From: Promethearchaeota archaeon
Lineage (GTDB): Archaea > Asgardarchaeota > Lokiarchaeia > Sigyniarchaeales > SOKP01
Direction of reading: 5' to 3'
Length of the DNA: 56,371 bases
NCBI GenBank assembly: GCA_019058365.1
Contig: JAHPZE010000029.1
Location: 1-56,371 of the forward strand
In this document: piece by piece, positions 17,801 to 26,147 of the stretch
Numbering within the stretch: the first letter of the stretch is position 1
Layout: each line of letters begins with the position of its first letter
The notes under the pieces: model-generated
What the model was told of the DNA's origin: nothing
The model's input: only the letters and a program-made list of their open reading frames with translations
Database searches by the model: none
Made by a program: the position numbers and the translations under genes

Positions 17801-18638
17801 GGCAAAGAAAACGTTTTTTGAAAAAGATTTGGGGAATTATGCGATATATATTAATGAGATTATTAAATTTTTAGATGAATTAAAGGTGATTGACCAAATC
17901 GGCAATCTATACGCTCAAAAATTAAAAAGTCATCTGAAGGAAATATTATACCCTAAAATATCAAAAAGAACAAATAACAAACAGCAGATGAAAGTAATCA
18001 GAGATAATATTTTTAATATTTTAATAAAACATGGCTACTTAGTTGAAAACCATCCCAGAAGAGCAAGTGGTTCTGAAGCTTTAAGGACATCGTATTCAGT
18101 AGGAGAACAGTATCAAATTGCGTTAGATGATTATTTTAAAACGAAAGGAAATGCAAATACTGATATGAATGTCGAAATTTTAGAAAAAGAAATTGCGAAT
18201 TATGATGAGCTACCAAATATTTTTCCCTCCAAACCACGAAAATATATAATTCAAAAAGAACAGTTAAAGGATGCCTTAATGCGTGAATTTTCCGATTTTA
18301 ATTATGATTTATTTAAGATATATAGTTTTATCGATGAAAAAGAGTTTCAAACCGCCATAAAAATCCAAAATGGATTAATTAAAGAGTTCTTATTACGAGT
18401 GTACCAGCAATATCACAATATAGAGGAGGAGGTCTCAACTGAGGAATTAGAGCAATTTCTCGCCATGCTTGGAGATATCCAAGATTTTCCATTCTCAACC
18501 CAAGAACTAATGGAAATTGCTGAAAAGTATAAAGCTATTGATTTAGAAAAAGAAAATATCGAAATTTTAGTACAAGAAATATATCAGTTTATTTATGATT
18601 TTTTTATAAAAATTCAACATTTTATTTATGGAGAGTGA
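14811..18638 (+). CDS. VirB4/HerA-like membrane-bound protein with decayed ATPase motifs
   Basis: 1275 residues. Two transmembrane helices near the N-terminus (about 56-75 and 80-102) and two more at about 290-345. Two copies of a domain like the N-terminal part of VirB4/TraC precede the core (about 110-200 and 365-450). Residues about 590-960 follow the order of a VirB4/HerA ATPase: NLLIVNGTSLNREL (~625) where GxxGxGKS is expected, then PSLVFDFNGTWSKLI (~655) like VLxxDPxGE, TIFVPNIDIF (~840) where the Walker B DE should be, and SANQIRY (~880) like the ATQ motif. Both nucleotide-binding motifs lack key residues (no GK[ST], no DE), so it is probably not an active ATPase. The C-terminal 300 residues are helical. 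A ribosome-binding site GGAGGGTG precedes ATG 14811. Confidence 0.7.
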   Translation: MVKSYTHEDHQNFSRKKSIKKNEIEDDFREDSKSYLDIWNVNPSFKDINNNISIRKTVFLIILLFFVIISSYILLKNLTASIWSGLILSIVFIIGFHDEFFMFENLFSTIFHSKISIDPFKHLIFWYDSDDPTTLFISNRKDLTHIAIRIYKVDTIPENVHSSINQFVKALSSKNVRLPFSYQVVQKPIINLFKKDATRNLTTQSMASVIASIYFSVFYDIKGILTDNKIDKLKYHVKKFSNTLKSNFIGNFHHFQATLLSDTALINAIRTFFVKETSKTTTGVNKRKILNGVRFNILVKAGVCITLLLYFEYIFFSLLFPMLYIISINLILITSIILIWWRNVFFGFTKNKLIGTPTIDIVNPFNNIEFFKVRRYPSSLFIHIENQLLIGVKMVHLKYLFRKPFCLIGKFLEALNNHNISFSYTLKNKPINYYEFYKHGLKQVHEKIQTQLLWDKVNGVKNEADAERWLGYRYGMWYSILTLSVNSYKFMSSIVEDDFDELEEELTIKLDTLRIAFNSNFQNYEIEDLSSRFLLSGYLFSTLKNNNFRLNGSHLNYIMLQGTTLSPLTAVVDILKKGTTTKIAAEFNTPLYLENFITIGHTINTEVLENEVPFGFTSDQFKNLLIVNGTSLNRELASMKIVIELIKAGVPSLVFDFNGTWSKLIHYFDDTHFKKELLYFKLGSAFIIDPLISDIPYDPENTEYLEYMFDAFGLAFRKDQRIIEMFRNTIRKKADMDLPSIQLDLQTAKDWEKNPINDSLLTLFSDFTQQDLTYFQSNQGDSKNQIRVYDFVKSSKTVIIDLSTLRDLDKQLFFVFLIISKIIHYIKHSSEYFEKTIFVPNIDIFFNSSFLDWQMHYGKINTFLDPLIYHGFGLVFSANQIRYLHSHIFNYFHNIISFKATDKRDISTLKSQMNLQELYGTGYYTSTRNNTYQIDYLMNMINNEVLIRRDDIYQPFPASIEWNKIKDKTTIPYEEILHFMKTQGYDLQYAERKILERAKKTFFEKDLGNYAIYINEIIKFLDELKVIDQIGNLYAQKLKSHLKEILYPKISKRTNNKQQMKVIRDNIFNILIKHGYLVENHPRRASGSEALRTSYSVGEQYQIALDDYFKTKGNANTDMNVEILEKEIANYDELPNIFPSKPRKYIIQKEQLKDALMREFSDFNYDLFKIYSFIDEKEFQTAIKIQNGLIKEFLLRVYQQYHNIEEEVSTEELEQFLAMLGDIQDFPFSTQELMEIAEKYKAIDLEKENIEILVQEIYQFIYDFFIKIQHFIYGE

Positions 18639-18996
18639 CCAACGATTGGAGAAAACTAATAATCTTAATGAAATGCTTGAAAAAATGTTATTTAATGAGA
18701 AGGACTTAAATATTTTAAAAATTGCTATAGACAATATGAATATGGGAAAGATATCACCTAAAGAATTAAGAAAATATATTATCGAATCTCGTGTAAAGAT
18801 AATTGAAAAACTACTCAAATTTTTTCCATTTTATCTTAAGCAAGTAACTATTGAAAAACCTTTAGAAGCACTTGCCCAGCCTCACACTAATATAAAATTG
18901 AACCAGGAATTACAAGAGAAAAATGAATTTCTTAAAGATGTAGGATCACGAGTAAATAAAATCCATAAAGAATTAAAGTATAAACTTGAGATCTGA
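18628..18996 (+). CDS. Small last subunit of the five-gene operon
   Basis: 122 residues, helical, charged, no membrane segment. It overlaps the VirB4/HerA-like gene by 11 bases, so it is translationally coupled and likely a partner of it. A leucine-rich amphipathic region (ILKIAIDNMNMG...ELRKYIIE) resembles a small helical adaptor. Family unknown. The 137 bases after it before the next gene contain T-rich tracts that may terminate the operon. Confidence 0.6.
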   Translation: MESDQRLEKTNNLNEMLEKMLFNEKDLNILKIAIDNMNMGKISPKELRKYIIESRVKIIEKLLKFFPFYLKQVTIEKPLEALAQPHTNIKLNQELQEKNEFLKDVGSRVNKIHKELKYKLEI

Positions 18997-19133
18997 TTTT
19001 TAATTAGTTTTATATATAAAGGAAAAAACGCTCTTCTTTCTACAACTTTTTTATTTAAATATTCTTAGGAAATTTTTAGTTAAATCTTTGTAAAGCCTGT
19101 AAAATAACATAAAATTTACAAAAAAGTAGACTA

Positions 19134-21062
19134 ATGTTATCCGAAAAAATTCTTACATCTGCAAGTACAACCATATCGTTAAATGAGTTGTTTCCCAATT
19201 GTACAAGTCAGTTTATTAAGCCTTTTAAACAAATAATTGATCTTGACATTCATAAAGGAATCAGTCTTGATTTTGAGCTATGTGACAGAGTTCAAAAGAA
19301 AAAATTAAATCCTATTCTCAGATTAGCAAAACCAGAGGATGCCGAAGAACTTGTTGGAATTTATAAGGAGTTGTATAATGGTACCTATCCTTATAAAGAG
19401 ATGGAAGATCTGAGTGAAGTTCGAAAGATGATACAAGATTCTTCAATCCAGTGGATTATCTATCAAGATCCTTCTTTTAACATAGCGGGATGCATCACAT
19501 TTGTTTTGGATTTTGACAATAAACGGGGATACATTCGCGGATTTATGCTTAAAAAGAAATATCAAGGATATATAGATATTACGAAAGCTATGATTGGCTC
19601 TATGCTTGGGATGATCCATAAGTATAAAAATGAGATCTATATATGGTATGTGGAGAACAGAACTGCTCACACTAAATCTCAGTACTCAATGTGGGTTTGT
19701 GGAATTGCCCCAATTGGATTTTATCCAAATAAAGATATATTTTTAGGGAAAGTAGAATCTGACTTAATGCAGATTCTATATGATGAGAGAGCCTTAACAA
19801 TATGTAGAATTAAAACTGTGCCCCAACTTTTACCTCAAGTCGAAAATTGCTATTTATATGCTGATAAACGATATAATTTAGGAAAGTATCGAATCAAGGA
19901 ACCACAAATTTCTTTAAATCAGAAAAAGATTTATCACTTGAGAAAAAGTCTTAAAAGGAATATTGAAAAAAATGATTTTGGATATGAAAAGATACGATTT
20001 TCGTTTTCTGATACAGATTCATATTTTGAATTTCTCTACACCCCCCAAGTAAAAAATTTTGAAAAAACTGTGTACCATGTAAATAACCTTGAGGAGCTAT
20101 ATATCTTTTTGAAAGAATTTATTAAATGTGGAAAAGAGCTTGAAATACGATATTGTGAAGCATTTATTTCAGCTTATAATCTTGCTCATCAAAAATTATT
20201 TTCTAATGTAGGACTATCTCCGAGAGGGTATGTCCCAAGTTGGAAATATAATAGTAAAAAGGACGTTTTTGAAGACTATATCTTATTTAATTGGTTTAAA
20301 GGGAATGTTAATGAAAGTATTCAATTAATTGATGAGGGAAAACAGCTATTGGAGATTTTAGAACTGAATAATCCACTACTTATGAGAGATTTTTTTGAAG
20401 AGAGAAGATTTTTAGGGAAATTGCCAACTTTTTATAGCTTTAAAGAAAAACTTTCAAATGTCTGGAATTATCCGAAAACTATTAAATCCTCTTTAATGGT
20501 TGGATTGATAGTATATCTATCAATGGTTATTATGAGTATTATTATCGCAAATTCTTTTGGATATCATATAATTTCCCATACGATAAGTCAACTAGGATCA
20601 ATTCATAACACTCCTGCACCCTTTATGTTTGATATTGCGTGCATTATCGGTGGTCTAACGACGATATTGTTATACTGTTATCTCTCAAGGAGGATTATAA
20701 TGGAGGAAAATACCTTATCAATTAAATTTTCTCGATATGGGGTAATTATTGGCACAACTGGGAGTATTGGGATAATGTTTGTGGGTATATTCAGTCTTGA
20801 TAGATCAGGACCTTTTGGATTATTCCATATTTTATCTACGACATTTGCTTTTGGGGGGTTTATATTAGCATTATTCACTTATGGGATAATGTTATCTAAA
20901 ACGAAATCGAAACTACAAAATATTATCGGAATTAATGGGATTGTGCCTTTAATAGCCCTAATCGGAAATTTTATATTTCCTACTCCATTAATGGAATGGA
21001 TATTACTTTTTACAATCCTTACTTCTTTAATCCCGCTGTTTTGCTTAGTTTCGTTTAAATAA
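19134..21062 (+). CDS. GNAT acetyltransferase fused to a DUF998-like membrane domain
   Basis: 642 residues. A GNAT-type domain spans about residues 60-200 (LRLAKPEDAEELVGIY at its start, then the acetyl-CoA-side RGFMLKKKYQGYIDITKAM). A second, less clear alpha/beta region (about 240-430) may be a degenerate GNAT repeat. Residues about 455-640 contain six transmembrane helices with SHTISQLGSI, characteristic of DUF998 proteins. A membrane-tethered acetyltransferase acting on a lipid-linked or surface substrate is plausible but inferred. It lies 137 bases after the membrane operon and is transcribed separately. Confidence 0.7.
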   Translation: MLSEKILTSASTTISLNELFPNCTSQFIKPFKQIIDLDIHKGISLDFELCDRVQKKKLNPILRLAKPEDAEELVGIYKELYNGTYPYKEMEDLSEVRKMIQDSSIQWIIYQDPSFNIAGCITFVLDFDNKRGYIRGFMLKKKYQGYIDITKAMIGSMLGMIHKYKNEIYIWYVENRTAHTKSQYSMWVCGIAPIGFYPNKDIFLGKVESDLMQILYDERALTICRIKTVPQLLPQVENCYLYADKRYNLGKYRIKEPQISLNQKKIYHLRKSLKRNIEKNDFGYEKIRFSFSDTDSYFEFLYTPQVKNFEKTVYHVNNLEELYIFLKEFIKCGKELEIRYCEAFISAYNLAHQKLFSNVGLSPRGYVPSWKYNSKKDVFEDYILFNWFKGNVNESIQLIDEGKQLLEILELNNPLLMRDFFEERRFLGKLPTFYSFKEKLSNVWNYPKTIKSSLMVGLIVYLSMVIMSIIIANSFGYHIISHTISQLGSIHNTPAPFMFDIACIIGGLTTILLYCYLSRRIIMEENTLSIKFSRYGVIIGTTGSIGIMFVGIFSLDRSGPFGLFHILSTTFAFGGFILALFTYGIMLSKTKSKLQNIIGINGIVPLIALIGNFIFPTPLMEWILLFTILTSLIPLFCLVSFK

Positions 21063-21079
21063 TTTTTTTACAAATTTAT

Positions 21080-21898
21080 TTAATCTGATTTTTTATATAA
21101 ACCTAGGAAAATTATCAGAAAAATAATTATATCTACTAACTCAACCACTATTATATAAGTTGCAGTTTCACCAAGAATATTTTGCATTAATGGTCTAAAA
21201 ATATTCGACAACATATATAAAAAGAACCCAATTGTCAGAATTCCAGGTTTAACTAATGTTAATCTATTAAGACTATAGGCCATATAAAAAATATAAACTA
21301 TTCCTAATAATGAAGGGATAAGAATAATTGGTAAAACCAACCCCATTATCGTAAGATTTTGCCCCGCAATGATTGCAATTGATTCAATTATAATAATCAC
21401 TACAATTAATCGAGATCTTAATCTATTCATATACTTCTTATCTTTTAATTTCTTAAAACGATCCTCCAATCTAAAGAAAATTATCTCCATACCAAGGTAT
21501 ATTAAAGGCGCTACTTCAAATATAATAATAAAAAATCTGAATTTTAAAAATATTAAAACTATATCATCATTAAAGGTAAAAAAGGTAAGATCCCAAAGTA
21601 AATCAATCGCTTTTCCAAAAATTAGAATAAGGAAAAACAATCCTAATAAGAACGGGATATCTGATAAATATTGTGCTTCTTGCTTAAACCATTTATGAAA
21701 TAAATAAAAAGCAGTTATAGATAAGATCACAATTCTAATGGATATTACCAGTAGGACTTCAAATGCACCTTCATAGGCTTGAAAAGCTTGGATAAAAAGT
21801 GGCCAATTAATACAATATAAAACAGCAACCCCAACAATCGCCAAAATAAAAAATATGACTAATACTAATTTATAGCGTCCTTTTTTCGATAATTGCAT
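21080..21898 (-). CDS. Seven-helix integral membrane protein
   Basis: 272 residues with about seven hydrophobic helices and almost no soluble loops except one basic loop (RLEDRFKKLKDKKYMNRLRSR, about residues 150-168). N-terminus MQLSKKGRYK is positive, hence cytoplasmic. It looks like a 7TM sensor or transporter domain without its output part; no family is recognised. It is convergent with the GNAT-DUF998 gene, with 17 bases between stops. Confidence 0.65.
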   Translation of the reverse strand: MQLSKKGRYKLVLVIFFILAIVGVAVLYCINWPLFIQAFQAYEGAFEVLLVISIRIVILSITAFYLFHKWFKQEAQYLSDIPFLLGLFFLILIFGKAIDLLWDLTFFTFNDDIVLIFLKFRFFIIIFEVAPLIYLGMEIIFFRLEDRFKKLKDKKYMNRLRSRLIVVIIIIESIAIIAGQNLTIMGLVLPIILIPSLLGIVYIFYMAYSLNRLTLVKPGILTIGFFLYMLSNIFRPLMQNILGETATYIIVVELVDIIIFLIIFLGLYKKSD

Positions 21899-22007
21899 AT
21901 TTATTGATATAATCTACTCCTTTTAAATTAAACCAAAAAAATAATAAAAGAAAAGATATCTAAACTAATTTAAAAAAATAAACTTAATTAATTTTTATTA
22001 GTAGTTT

Positions 22008-23153
22008 TTATATATTTCTTTTTCTAATTAACTTTACAATGGATTCTATTTGAGTCTTTTTTGGATCTAGTTCAATTTGGGTTTGAATTAGTTCAATAAG
22101 TTCATGTTGTGAAATGCCAATATTTTCTAAAAAATCATTTACTTCTTCTTCTTTGAATTTATTTTCAAGGATAAGTGGAGTTACAATTCTAAGAGTTCTT
22201 AACCACTTTTTCCTTAATTGAGGATTTTGACGTACTAGTTCTGCATATTGAAATGCGTAAAGAATTCCTCCATATCTATTAATATCATAAAATGTAGCAG
22301 CATGAACTACATTACAATTAGTTAAAAGTGGATCAGCATGTCCTTTTTTGATATAATTTTTTGATTCCACAAGATCAATAATCTTTTGTTCTTGGTATGG
22401 TATCACATGATAGGGCAAAAGAACTCTTGGTATGTTTTTACTGTTTATTTCTTCATCATTCAAATAGCATAATGCATCAGAAATATCAAAGAGAGGATCA
22501 TTGAGTAATAATTTAGGCTTCCAATAATGAACTACGTCTTCTTGAGGTATTTCATAGAAATATCGAAAAATCTGATCAGGAGAATATCCAAAAAGTACAT
22601 AAGGAATATCACGCTTTATAGCTTCTTTTACCACAATGCTATGAATTAAATCTGAACAATAATCACAGATATCCCGAGCTAAAAGTGTCTCATTTGAGTT
22701 ATGGTTAAAAAAATGGTATTTATATAACTTGGTAAACGTAGGTATACAATCCTCGATTATTACATGATCCACATGAATTTGCTTTAAAGTATGCTTCATA
22801 TTATCTTTTGCAATATCTGTCATAAATCCTGTAACAGAAGTTACCGCTAATGGAGTTAGTCGTAATTTATTTACTAAAAAATCTAATAGAGCTGTCGAAT
22901 CTTTTCCTCCTGAATATCCTAAAATACAATCATATGGGACGTTTCCATGATTTTTTTGCATTTCTTCTACTACTTGATTCCAATTTGTAAGAGCACTTTT
23001 CCTTCTTTCACTGCTAATTTCATTTCGAGACCAATTGATATTTCTATGGTCGGGATCACTACAAAAATCGCATGTACCCTCTAAATCTAACTGAACGCCT
23101 AAAAATCCATCAGGTAGAATACATTTTCGACAAATATTTAGTTGTTCTATCAT
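22008..23153 (-). CDS. PP-loop amidotransferase-like ATPase (N-acetyl sugar amidotransferase family)
   Basis: 381 residues. Cysteine pairs C8/C11 and C28/C31 form a zinc site, followed by the adenylating PP-loop SGGKDS at 81-86. This order matches the WbpG/PseA-like N-acetyl sugar amidotransferases, which aminate nucleotide-linked sugars with ammonia from a partner glutaminase; relatives act in thiolation or other amidations. No glutaminase gene is nearby, so the substrate is uncertain. A second pair, CDYC at about 161-164, may bind metal. It is divergent from the GNAT gene at 23295 and may share regulation with it; both would suit surface-glycan synthesis. Confidence 0.75.
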   Translation of the reverse strand: MIEQLNICRKCILPDGFLGVQLDLEGTCDFCSDPDHRNINWSRNEISSERRKSALTNWNQVVEEMQKNHGNVPYDCILGYSGGKDSTALLDFLVNKLRLTPLAVTSVTGFMTDIAKDNMKHTLKQIHVDHVIIEDCIPTFTKLYKYHFFNHNSNETLLARDICDYCSDLIHSIVVKEAIKRDIPYVLFGYSPDQIFRYFYEIPQEDVVHYWKPKLLLNDPLFDISDALCYLNDEEINSKNIPRVLLPYHVIPYQEQKIIDLVESKNYIKKGHADPLLTNCNVVHAATFYDINRYGGILYAFQYAELVRQNPQLRKKWLRTLRIVTPLILENKFKEEEVNDFLENIGISQHELIELIQTQIELDPKKTQIESIVKLIRKRNI

Positions 23154-23294
23154 ATTATCCCTTCTTTTAAAAATTTGTTAAGTTTAATTAAAAACAGATT
23201 ATTTAAAGAAAAAATCTAGATTTTCGTTTTTTTTCTTTAAATATAAATATCCATATACTGTTTCAATATTTCTAAGTTTGAAGTTGGGATAAAA

Positions 23295-24452
23295 ATGGTT
23301 CAAGTATTAGAAAAATTAGATGGCGGAAAAATAAAGGTAGTAGAGTCGATGGATCTTAGCGAAATCAAAGAAGTCTTAGAATATAAGTTATTTGTACCTG
23401 ATCCTCAAATAAGATCCAAAGTTATTGATGAGCTACTTTCTTATCTTGGTTCGAAATTTGCGAACTCTGAGTATAAGTTAAAAGTATTCATCGCATATAG
23501 CGAATCAGAAATCTGTGGTTTTGTAATCTGTCAAATCGATCCTTATTACACAAGTTATAGCAGAAAATGCGGCACATTCGGGTGGCTTAATGCAGACTCT
23601 CTTAAAATTTGTAAACTGCTTATAAGAGAGTGTGAACTATTTATTAAAGAAAATAGAATTCGTAAGATCAGAGGGAATATCAATTTTCCTAAAAATTTAG
23701 GGGGTATTGGGATTCAATTTATGGGTTTTGAGGAACAAATGTTATACGGTGTAGCCTATAATGATCCTAAGTTACACACGATAGAGTTTTTAGACTCCGT
23801 TGGATACCAAAGAGAATCAGAATATTCTTGTGTCTATGTAGATCAAAGAACATGGAGTAAAGGAAAAAAAATCGATAAAAAGATTATGTTTAAATATGTA
23901 TCAATGGAAGAACTCTATGACTATGTGGATGAGATACGAAATCTTGCGAATAATTCTTTCCATGAAATTCTCCCTGATGCTTCAGGAATGAATCGTATTT
24001 TTGAGTTTTTTGATGCATTTCAAAAGATTCCCAAATTGTTTTATAAGATAAAAGACGATTTTAATCCAAAGATTTATTCAGATGTGCCTCAATTCATTGA
24101 AACGTGGCAAACATGTGATCTTGAAAACACAGAACCGTTTGCTCCAATGGCATTTGATAAAAGAACTGGTGAATTAATTGGAATTCTATTAGGATTACCA
24201 GACTTATTTGAAGCGTGGGCAGGAAGACCAATTACACGCTGTAATGTAGATACGGCTATGGTAAAGAGAGGATATTTCGGAAAAGGTATTTTTTCGGCAT
24301 TAAATAATATCGGACAACTTACATGTAATTTACATGGTATTTATTACTTTGAAGGAACAGCAATCTGGTCTAATAACTCACAGGCAATTGATACAATTTT
24401 TCCTCATTGTAAACCCCTCCGAAAACTTTATGTAATGCAAAAAAGATTATAA
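23295..24452 (+). CDS. GNAT-like N-acetyltransferase
   Basis: 385 residues, soluble. Residues about 5-170 resemble a GNAT core (SEICGFVICQIDPYY ... GTFGWLNADSL, then a stretch with FMGFEEQMLYG). The C-terminal half (about 200-385) has a second GNAT-like part with KRGYFGKGIFSALNNIG, close to the acetyl-CoA loop pattern. This two-part form is like the YghO-type family found in bacteria and archaea; substrate unknown. It is transcribed away from the PP-loop gene with 141 bases between starts. Confidence 0.65.
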   Translation: MVQVLEKLDGGKIKVVESMDLSEIKEVLEYKLFVPDPQIRSKVIDELLSYLGSKFANSEYKLKVFIAYSESEICGFVICQIDPYYTSYSRKCGTFGWLNADSLKICKLLIRECELFIKENRIRKIRGNINFPKNLGGIGIQFMGFEEQMLYGVAYNDPKLHTIEFLDSVGYQRESEYSCVYVDQRTWSKGKKIDKKIMFKYVSMEELYDYVDEIRNLANNSFHEILPDASGMNRIFEFFDAFQKIPKLFYKIKDDFNPKIYSDVPQFIETWQTCDLENTEPFAPMAFDKRTGELIGILLGLPDLFEAWAGRPITRCNVDTAMVKRGYFGKGIFSALNNIGQLTCNLHGIYYFEGTAIWSNNSQAIDTIFPHCKPLRKLYVMQKRL

Positions 24453-24471
24453 TTTAATAAGGATAATTTTT

Positions 24472-24738
24472 TTATTCTTTTTTAGATTTTTTAGACGCTC
24501 TTTTTCCTTCTGTATCAACAATCTCTGAAAAGATTTCCTCGCCAGCTTCTAATAACCTTTCTTCCTCTCTTGTAATATGAATCTCTTTTGTTTAATCGAA
24601 AGGTGTTTCGCATACCCAGCATGTATTTTCCAGATCGCTCAACGCATTGGAGCATTTAATACAATAAGGAGCATCACATCCTGGGCAAATATAACTCAAT
24701 CTTGTAACAATCTTCCTTGTAACATTAAATGAAATTTT
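24472..24738 (-). pseudogene. Zinc-finger protein remnant with in-frame TAA
   Basis: On the minus strand one frame reads a cysteine-rich block (YICPGCDAPYC then NTCWVCETPFD) that looks like a RING/B-box-like zinc finger, then TAA at 24592-24594, then in the same frame a 39-codon tail (TKEIHITREEERLLEAG..., ending SKKSKKE-like) to a normal stop at 24472. No ATG precedes the zinc finger; the frame closes with TAA at 24739-24741. The sequence on both sides of the internal stop reads as coherent protein, so this is most simply a decayed 3' part of a longer gene. TAA is not a recoding codon for selenocysteine or pyrrolysine. Confidence 0.55.
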
Positions 24739-24781
24739 TTACTATTTAATCACTTTCCTTGGATATGATAATGAATTAGTA

Positions 24782-25888
24782 TTATGAAAAAGGAAATGAA
24801 TATTCATCTAATCCTAATTCATCCTGCATTATCTTAATATCATTTTGTAAACTTTTATTGAGGGGAATTCCTTTTTCTTTTCTCTCAATTTTGACAAAAT
24901 GTTCTTTTTCACCAGCTGTATAAATTTTAGATTCACCGGGAATCTTCCGTGAGCCCCTTAAGGCTCTCATTATATTGGTGGCAGTCTTTTTAAATGAGTT
25001 TAATCCAATGAAACTCTCTGTATTAATTGCTAGGAAAAAATGTCCAACTTTTAGCCTTTTTTGACCGTTTTCAACAATTCCAAGAGTATCTCTTAGGTAT
25101 ATACCTTCTTGTAAGGCAGCGGAAAGAAGTTCTACAACTGTTGCATAGCCATACCCTTTATACCCGGCAGTATCTTCACCTTTTCCACCTAATGGTAATA
25201 AGGATGCTTTTCTTTCTAACATTTTTTCTAGGACTTTATTAGGATCAGTCATAATTTTACCTTCATCATCAATAACAGTATTCTCTGGAAGAGGTTTATC
25301 AACTCGAGCATTTAGTTCAACCTTTCCTCTTTGGATGATTGAGGTGGCACAATCAATAAGAAAAGGGAATTCTTCATCGGTAGGAGCGCCAATAGTTAAA
25401 GGATTTGTACCCAACATCGGTTCACATCCAAATGTGGGCGGAATAGAGGGTCTGGCATTAGTGACTGCCATACCGATCATACCTTCTTTTATTGCCATAA
25501 GCGAGTAATATCCCGCAATCCCAAAATGGGTAGAATTTCTCACTGCTACTGCGCCTAGTCCATATTTTTTTGCTTTCTCAATAGCCATTTGCATTGCCTT
25601 GTAGGCAATAACATGCCCCATACCGCAATTTCCATCTAATAACGCAGTAGTAGGGCCATCTTTTATTACATCAATTTTTGTTTTTACCTCATAAATTCCT
25701 TCCTTGATGCGATCATAGTACATTTTGCATCGCTGAATGCCATGCGAATCAATCCCTCTTAAATCTGAGGTAATTAACACTTCAGCAATGATACTTGCAT
25801 CTTCTTTTGGAACACCTAATCCAATAAAAACGTCTCTCATAAAATTTTCAAGAGTATTGCTATCTATATATATAATATCTTCTGACAT
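24782..25888 (-). CDS. Ldh2-type (malate/L-lactate dehydrogenase family) oxidoreductase
   Basis: 368 residues, the usual length of this NAD(P)-dependent 2-hydroxyacid dehydrogenase family (YlbC/AllD/ComC group). Family hallmarks: ADxxxxxDLRGIDSHG (LITSDLRGIDSHGIQR, ~50), VRNSTHFGIAGYY (~115), a T/NP-rich LGTNPLTIGAPT, and GYKGYGYATVVELLSAAL. The reaction is likely reversible reduction of a 2-oxoacid such as oxaloacetate or a related acid; exact substrate cannot be told. Cytoplasmic. It stands alone, downstream of no clear partner. Confidence 0.85.
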   Translation of the reverse strand: MSEDIIYIDSNTLENFMRDVFIGLGVPKEDASIIAEVLITSDLRGIDSHGIQRCKMYYDRIKEGIYEVKTKIDVIKDGPTTALLDGNCGMGHVIAYKAMQMAIEKAKKYGLGAVAVRNSTHFGIAGYYSLMAIKEGMIGMAVTNARPSIPPTFGCEPMLGTNPLTIGAPTDEEFPFLIDCATSIIQRGKVELNARVDKPLPENTVIDDEGKIMTDPNKVLEKMLERKASLLPLGGKGEDTAGYKGYGYATVVELLSAALQEGIYLRDTLGIVENGQKRLKVGHFFLAINTESFIGLNSFKKTATNIMRALRGSRKIPGESKIYTAGEKEHFVKIERKEKGIPLNKSLQNDIKIMQDELGLDEYSFPFS

Positions 25889-26147
25889 CTTAGAATTTCT
25901 CCATATTGTTTTGTTTTTGAATTAAAATACAATTTCGGACTACTTGTTCAAGTAAATTCTAACTACTAAATATAATTTTTATAACGCGAGTAATTTTAAA
26001 TTTTTCTCTATTTTGAAATTTTATCGAAATCAAGGTCAATGAAATATGTTCCACATATTATTCTCGTATTTATAGAACCAATTCTACTAACAATTGTGAT
26101 AATGTATATCACATCTATAGATAATTAAAAACAAATTATAGAGTGTC

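Noticed and set aside
24592..24594. In-frame TAA as a recoding signal
   Set aside because: TAA is not known to be recoded to selenocysteine or pyrrolysine; decay is simpler.
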